Shown: piece after piece, positions 32,959 through 33,346 of the stretch | Layout of the letters: each line of letters starts with the position of its first letter | How positions within the stretch are numbered: the first letter of the stretch is position 1 | Source of the DNA: Actinophytocola sp. | GTDB taxonomy: Bacteria; Actinomycetota; Actinomycetes; Mycobacteriales; Pseudonocardiaceae | Reading direction: 5' to 3' | Length of the DNA stretch: 33,346 bases | Assembly: GCA_009379975.1 (NCBI GenBank) | Contig: WHSS01000028.1 | Coordinates: forward strand, 1 to 33,346 | The notes under the pieces: generated by a model | The model's database searches: none | What the model saw: the letters and a program-made list of their open reading frames with translations, nothing else | Told to the model about the DNA's origin: nothing | Program-made: the position numbers and the translations under genes

Positions 32959-32986
32959 TCCCACCCGATCGGGTACCGTTTCGGCT

Positions 32987-33346
32987 GTGACTGCCACGAT
33001 CGAACGACCCCCGCAACGCGTGTGCGCGGCGTTCGGCGTGACCGCGGACGAGCTGCGGCCACCCGGCATCCACCGGGGATGGCACAGCGGCCGGATCGAG
33101 TTGCGGCCCGTGACCGACACCGCCGAGACGCTGTGGGCAGCCCATGCGCTCGGCTCGGTTTCGGTGCCCGATCTGCGAATCGCCCAGCCCGCACGCGCCA
33201 CGGACGGCCGTCAGGTCGTCGGCGGCTGGAAGGCGTACCGGACCGCCGACGGCGAGGCGGACACCGCGGACGATGTCGGTGCCGCGCCAGGTTTCGACGA
33301 CATCGTGCTGGTCTCGGTCAAGCTGCATCAGGCCGTGGCGCATCTA
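32987..33346 (+). CDS. TIGR02569 family protein (Rv3205c-like), 3-prime end outside window
   Basis: A GTG-started open frame gives 120 residues before the window ends: TATIERPPQRVCAAFGVTADEL, then GIHRGWHSGRIELRPV, and VPDLRIAQPARATDGRQVV. This matches the N-terminal part of the actinobacterial TIGR02569 family, whose members have a kinase-like (aminoglycoside phosphotransferase-type) fold, and the position after moeZ matches Rv3205c. Function is unknown. The protein should continue for roughly 150 more residues beyond the window. Confidence 0.75.
   Translation, partial: MTATIERPPQRVCAAFGVTADELRPPGIHRGWHSGRIELRPVTDTAETLWAAHALGSVSVPDLRIAQPARATDGRQVVGGWKAYRTADGEADTADDVGAAPGFDDIVLVSVKLHQAVAHL

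Overview
The window is high-GC actinobacterial DNA with GTG and TTG starts, short gene overlaps and dense intergenic hairpin repeats. Gene content points to Pseudonocardiaceae (Amycolatopsis-like). The right third matches, gene for gene, the Mycobacterium tuberculosis Rv3205c-Rv3212 neighbourhood as I remember it, and an LpqY-SugABC-type transporter is also present. No rRNA, tRNA, CRISPR array or intact transposase was seen.

Region 1 (1-8.6 kb) holds two sugar ABC importers in tandem. The first is alpha-glucoside-type: a full-length MsiK/UgpC-like ATPase, a lipoprotein binding protein and two permeases. Its control regions contain a 77-bp tandem duplication and two strong hairpins. The second is the trehalose-importer type LpqY-SugA-SugB-SugC. 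Its ATPase stops at the end of the nucleotide-binding domain. A 187-bp miniature element sits exactly between the two importers and ends 2 bp before the lpqY start codon.

Region 2 (8.7-18.3 kb) carries housekeeping and hypothetical genes: a ParB-fold protein, a metallophosphoesterase whose C-terminus is encoded by a repeat element, CorA, a MaoC-fold protein, DUF2332, a Nudix hydrolase, a 54-aa membrane peptide paired with a PH-domain membrane protein, a PHP phosphoesterase overlapping an internally deleted MarC, a secreted LVIVD-propeller protein and a small membrane protein.

Region 3 (18.3-33.3 kb) has a secreted M14 carboxypeptidase, then a minus-strand cluster (DEAD-box helicase, PQQ-like propeller membrane protein, alpha/beta hydrolase) linked by GTGA overlaps. 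It continues with a ferritin-like protein, DUF3107, two TetR regulators each divergent from an alpha/beta hydrolase, a DUF3152 zinc-protease-like membrane protein, MoeZ and the start of a TIGR02569 protein.

At least five families of short non-coding repeats (called A to E here) recur. The hairpin-type families A and B all lie just downstream of a gene end. A composite A-E-B module occurs twice in opposite orientation. Family C behaves like a miniature inverted-repeat element and has altered gene ends. I found no convincing new defence or biosynthetic system. The most unusual signals are the repeat landscape and the genes it has apparently remodelled.
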